From Nemertoderma westbladi (Eukaryota > Xenacoelomorpha > Nemertodermatida > Nemertodermatidae), in the NCBI GenBank assembly GCA_032718475.1, contig JAUCBJ010008696.1:1-20273 (forward strand): a stretch of DNA of 20,273 bases, written 5' to 3'. Below the pieces are notes generated by a model. The model searched no databases. It worked only from the letters and a program-made list of their open reading frames with translations, and was not told where the DNA came from. Positions 17,756 through 20,273 of the stretch are shown one piece after another; position 1 is the first letter of the stretch, and each line of letters opens with the position of its first letter. The translations under genes and the position numbers were made by a program.

Positions 17756-17994
17756 AAAAAAAATGTAACTAGGGGGGAAAATACTAAACATATTAAACTT
17801 CGGTCCATTCACAATTACGTAATATGGGACGTTGAGAAAAACATAAATGTTGTTTGGCATCACTGATTTAATTTGATCAAATACAGTATGGTACTGTACA
17901 AGCATTGGAAAATTAGAGAAATTGAGAATTACAGAACAGTTTCTATCCCATTCAGTGATTTAATAATTAATTAGACGTTTGTTGTTTAAGTTAA

Positions 17995-18185
17995 TGTTTC
18001 AGTGACAGTGACAGCTTGAATAAGGATGTTAAAGCCTCCTCTCCTTCTACTGGCAGTATTTGGACTGTAGGAGATAAAAAGAGCGGTAAATTTGAATCTG
18101 ATAGTAATAGGCCTACCTACAACTGTAAATACAACAGTAGGCCTAGGCTTCCACAGTTTGATTATGCCAATCTAGACCACATTTG
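17995..18185 (+). other. possible exon or small coding remnant
   Basis: After a TTTCAG (17997-18002) that could be an acceptor, one frame (phase of 18001) is open for about 61 codons to TGA at 18184-18186. It reads a hydrophilic, non-repetitive peptide (SDSDSLNKDVKASSPSTGS, ending PQFDYANLDHI). It is less AT-rich than its flanks. No start codon, donor or family is recognised. Part of it spans a TAGGCCTAC/GTAGGCCTA inverted pair, which suggests it could instead be repeat sequence. Confidence 0.25.
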
Positions 18186-18214
18186 AAGGACAATAATGTG
18201 CTGAACTTTGATCA

Positions 18215-18346
18215 TTTAATGTTTATTGTATGCTGAGTAAGGTCGAGTTTAATGTTTATTGTATGCTGAGTAAGGTCGAGTTTAATGTTTATTGTATGCT
18301 GAGTAAGGTCGAGTTTAATGTTTATTGTATGCTGAATAAGGTCGAG
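18215..18346 (+). repeat. 33-bp x 4 tandem repeat
   Basis: Four consecutive 33-bp units begin TTTAATGTTTATTGTATGCT and end in GGTCGAG. The first three are identical and the fourth has one G-to-A change. The near-perfect identity implies recent amplification. Confidence 0.95.
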
Positions 18347-18349
18347 TCA

Positions 18350-18590
18350 AGATGCTAGGCATTACCCTACCAATTATTCTACTTGATGTATGTATTTCTC
18401 ATTCCATATTTACTTTTTAACGAAATGTGTACAAACAAACACCACTGAAACACTTTAAACTTAATTAATTGCTAAAGATATTTATTGGTTATGAGTTGAC
18501 TCCATAAGCAATATTCACTTTTTTTAATTTTAATCAAACCCAAACTTAATGGGGCCAGACGGGCTATTTCAGGAGAGGGTGTACTGTAGT
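18350..18590. other. non-coding stretch
   Basis: No gene or known element is visible. Confidence 0.3.
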
Positions 18591-18660
18591 CAGTGGCGCA
18601 GCCATAGGGGGGACGGGGGGGACACGTCCCTCCCACTTTTCAGGTAGGGGGGGACACCAT
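18591..18660 (+). mobile_element. hAT-like terminal sequence (CAGTGGCGCAGCCA)
   Basis: CAGTGGCGCAGCCA followed by G-rich and C-rich stretches resembles the terminal inverted repeats of hAT-type transposons and their short derivatives, which commonly begin CAG.GGCG. An inverted counterpart (GTGGCTGCGCCTG, with CCCCCCACTTTT nearby) lies at 19788-19826. Together they could bound a ~1.24-kb non-autonomous element. The 8-bp flanks (ACTGTAGT and TACGCGCT) do not match, so the pair may belong to two separate fragments. No transposase is present. Confidence 0.4.
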
Positions 18661-19055
18661 ATCATATGTCCCCGGCACTTTTTACACTTTCTATATACAA
18701 TTTAAAATTCAAATAATCGTAACAAACTCTGATCGGGTATTACAGTATAACTAATAACTCATATACATATGTACATTTCAATCCTTCCCAACCCTGTCGC
18801 ATATTTCCAAACACCATGAACTGTTTTTGCAAAGTCTGATAATATACGGTGTATTTTCATATCCCCACAATTTCCCACAATATCCCACAATTTGTTAATT
18901 CCCCATGTCGAGATACTGTATCAACCCGCCTTCGCTTTAAATCCTTACCTACAAGCACTTTAAATAGGTATCTCAGTCGACCTTTTAATCTTATAGAGGG
19001 TTCGTTGGTAACGATAACGAATGGAAGATGACGTTGCAGGGAAACTAAATTGTAA
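18661..19055. other. non-coding stretch between hAT-like ends
   Basis: No coding signal. CCCACAATTTCCCACAAT-type short repeats occur near 18868-18895. Confidence 0.3.
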
Positions 19056-19058
19056 TAA

Positions 19059-19395
19059 ATTCAGAATTTTTCAAAAGGAATATCTGAGATATGGCAGTAT
19101 AATGGGCGTTGAAAGTTACATATTTTGCGTTGAACTGCGTTGGAGTCCATATATTCTACATTCTAATAATGTAACTTATCAGTAGCTTGACAACAATACA
19201 ATACCTACTGTATATAATAATACTAGTACGCAGCCATTCATACATAAACAAATGTTCCAGAATATTGTGTATTTATTAAGTAGAATAAATTGCCTGCAGC
19301 GGAACCGAAGCAAATACATGCAACATTCAAATGCTCATAAATCAGCTTTTTCCCAACCAAATTCAAATGTTTTTACATATTTGGAATCCATCATC
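19059..19395. repeat. degraded fold-back family locus
   Basis: 19059-19115 resembles the left arm (ATATCTGAGAT, GGGCGTTGAAAG). 19222-19395 resembles the centre and right arm of the element at 3755-3930 (CGCAGCCATTCATACATAAA, ATGTTCCAGAATATTGTG, CAGCGGAACC, TTACATATTTGGAATCC). The opposite arm orientations copy the layout at 3.6-3.9 kb, so this is a second, older inverted locus. Confidence 0.55.
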
Positions 19396-19732
19396 GAGAT
19401 CTTTCGTTCTCCACCAACGAATCACTTTGAGGTTGAAGAACAATTGAGTTGCAATTGGTTCTAACGCCCATGTCAATAATACCAGGTTTTCACTTTGCGG
19501 TCTAAATTTTATTGTAATTGTATATCTGAAGAATTTTGATTTTTTTTAACTTCTCAATTTTAATTATTATATCGCGCCAAGGACAACACTCTTCTAAAGG
19601 AGTGGCACAGCCAGAGTCCAGTTGATTACAGTAGAACTGTCTCTCTGGCTCTCCCACGCAGGAGGAGGGAGGTGAAACTATCGATTTTTCAATTTTCATA
19701 CAATCTCATAAAGATTTGTAAAAAAAAATTTT

Positions 19733-19743
<11 letters not shown>

Positions 19744-19764
<21 letters not shown>

Positions 19765-19765
19765 G
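19744..19765 (+). repeat. 22-base poly-G tract preceded by poly-T
   Basis: Ten T bases are followed directly by 22 G bases. It can form G-quadruplexes and is a likely site of length error in sequencing. It lies just inside the right hAT-like end. Confidence 0.9.
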
Positions 19766-19787
19766 TTATGCCGGACCTAAAATTATT

Positions 19788-19826
19788 TTATCGTCCCCCC
19801 CACTTTTGGGAACGTGGCTGCGCCTG
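19788..19826 (-). mobile_element. inverted hAT-like terminal sequence
   Basis: On the minus strand this reads CAGGCGCAGCCACG followed by AAAAGTGGGGGG, matching the CA(GT)GGCGCAGCCA end at 18591 but lacking the TG after CA. See the left-end entry. Confidence 0.35.
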
Positions 19827-19829
19827 TAC

Positions 19830-20273
19830 GCGCTTTTATAGACCTTCAGCAGTTTAACCTGCCGAAATTTATATGTCTTTATTGATAATCTGCCTTTTGT
19901 AAGATGATAAGATTTAATACAAAACAAACCAAAAACATTAGCCGAAGCCAGTCCATGCGCGTCCAAATGACCCGTTTATAACACCGGGAGACTGGATTCG
20001 TGGGCTTAAATTTATTTGCGGTCAAGCCTACTGTATTATTCGATTGATTACTAATATATAATCTCTTACAAATATTATTCACTTTCGGGAAATATTAGCA
20101 GTTCCTTTTAGGACGTGGCGCTCTACCTATGTAAACAGAGTTATGACTGATACTACACACAACGATATGGCTTAAATTTCAAGCATAGGGCGCATTCTTT
20201 AGGAATGCTTTATTATCAGATCCAATCACTTTACAATCACGCACGCTACCGGTAACGCACAACACTGCTCACT
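19830..20273. other. non-coding right end of the window
   Basis: No gene is recognised. A small hairpin (GCATTC, 5-base loop, GAATGC) lies near 20192-20208. It lacks the histone stem-loop consensus. Confidence 0.3.

Noticed and set aside
20192-20208. Histone-type 3' stem-loop
   Set aside because: The 6-bp GCATTC/GAATGC hairpin lacks the histone consensus and no histone gene is near.

Overview
The window looks like nuclear DNA from an animal, probably a marine invertebrate. It is AT-rich, gene-poor and crowded with non-LTR (LINE) retrotransposon debris, minisatellites, homopolymers and fold-back repeats. It carries one intact animal-type carotenoid cleavage oxygenase. No operons, bacterial ribosome binding sites or CRISPR arrays are visible. 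The phylum cannot be settled from sequence alone.

Layout. 1-600: a CpG-rich, exon-like segment encoding a small basic protein whose good coding signal changes frame, probably a broken gene or a retroelement gag/ORF1-like remnant. 600-1340: AT-rich non-coding. 1346-1421: a degenerate tRNA-like sequence with A and B boxes. 1460-2075: a promoter-like module with a duplicated CCAAT segment, a TATA box and a downstream splice donor. 2080-3570: non-coding, with two poly-C tracts and degenerate tandem repeats. 3576-3907: a fold-back repeat with relatives near 13.2, 17.7, 19.1 and 19.3 kb. 4180-4765: A/T hairpins. 4902-6557 (minus): a complete, intronless, BCO1-like carotenoid oxygenase, the only convincingly intact host gene. 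6801-7107: a diverged ~21-bp repeat lying in the 5' flank of that gene.

7541-11347: a 3.8-kb minisatellite whose plus strand is almost free of C. It is built from 16- and 20-bp units and organised into 145-, ~154- and ~523-bp higher-order repeats. It runs directly into 11348-12065 (minus), the endonuclease and start-of-RT part of a decayed LINE. Next to that is 12100-12775 (minus), the C-terminal RT half of another or rearranged LINE. 12780-15290 is repeat-derived non-coding DNA. 15290-17430 (minus) is a much better preserved, 5'-truncated LINE with an essentially intact RT domain (FADD), one frameshift and a microsatellite-like 3' tail. 17760-20273 holds a possible exon, a 33-bp x4 tandem repeat, hAT-like termini and a 22-base G run.

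Functionally, only the oxygenase is expected to make a working protein. The rest is mobile-element history and satellite expansion. The LINE and repeat calls rest on motifs read by eye. Copy numbers, clades and boundaries need similarity searches.
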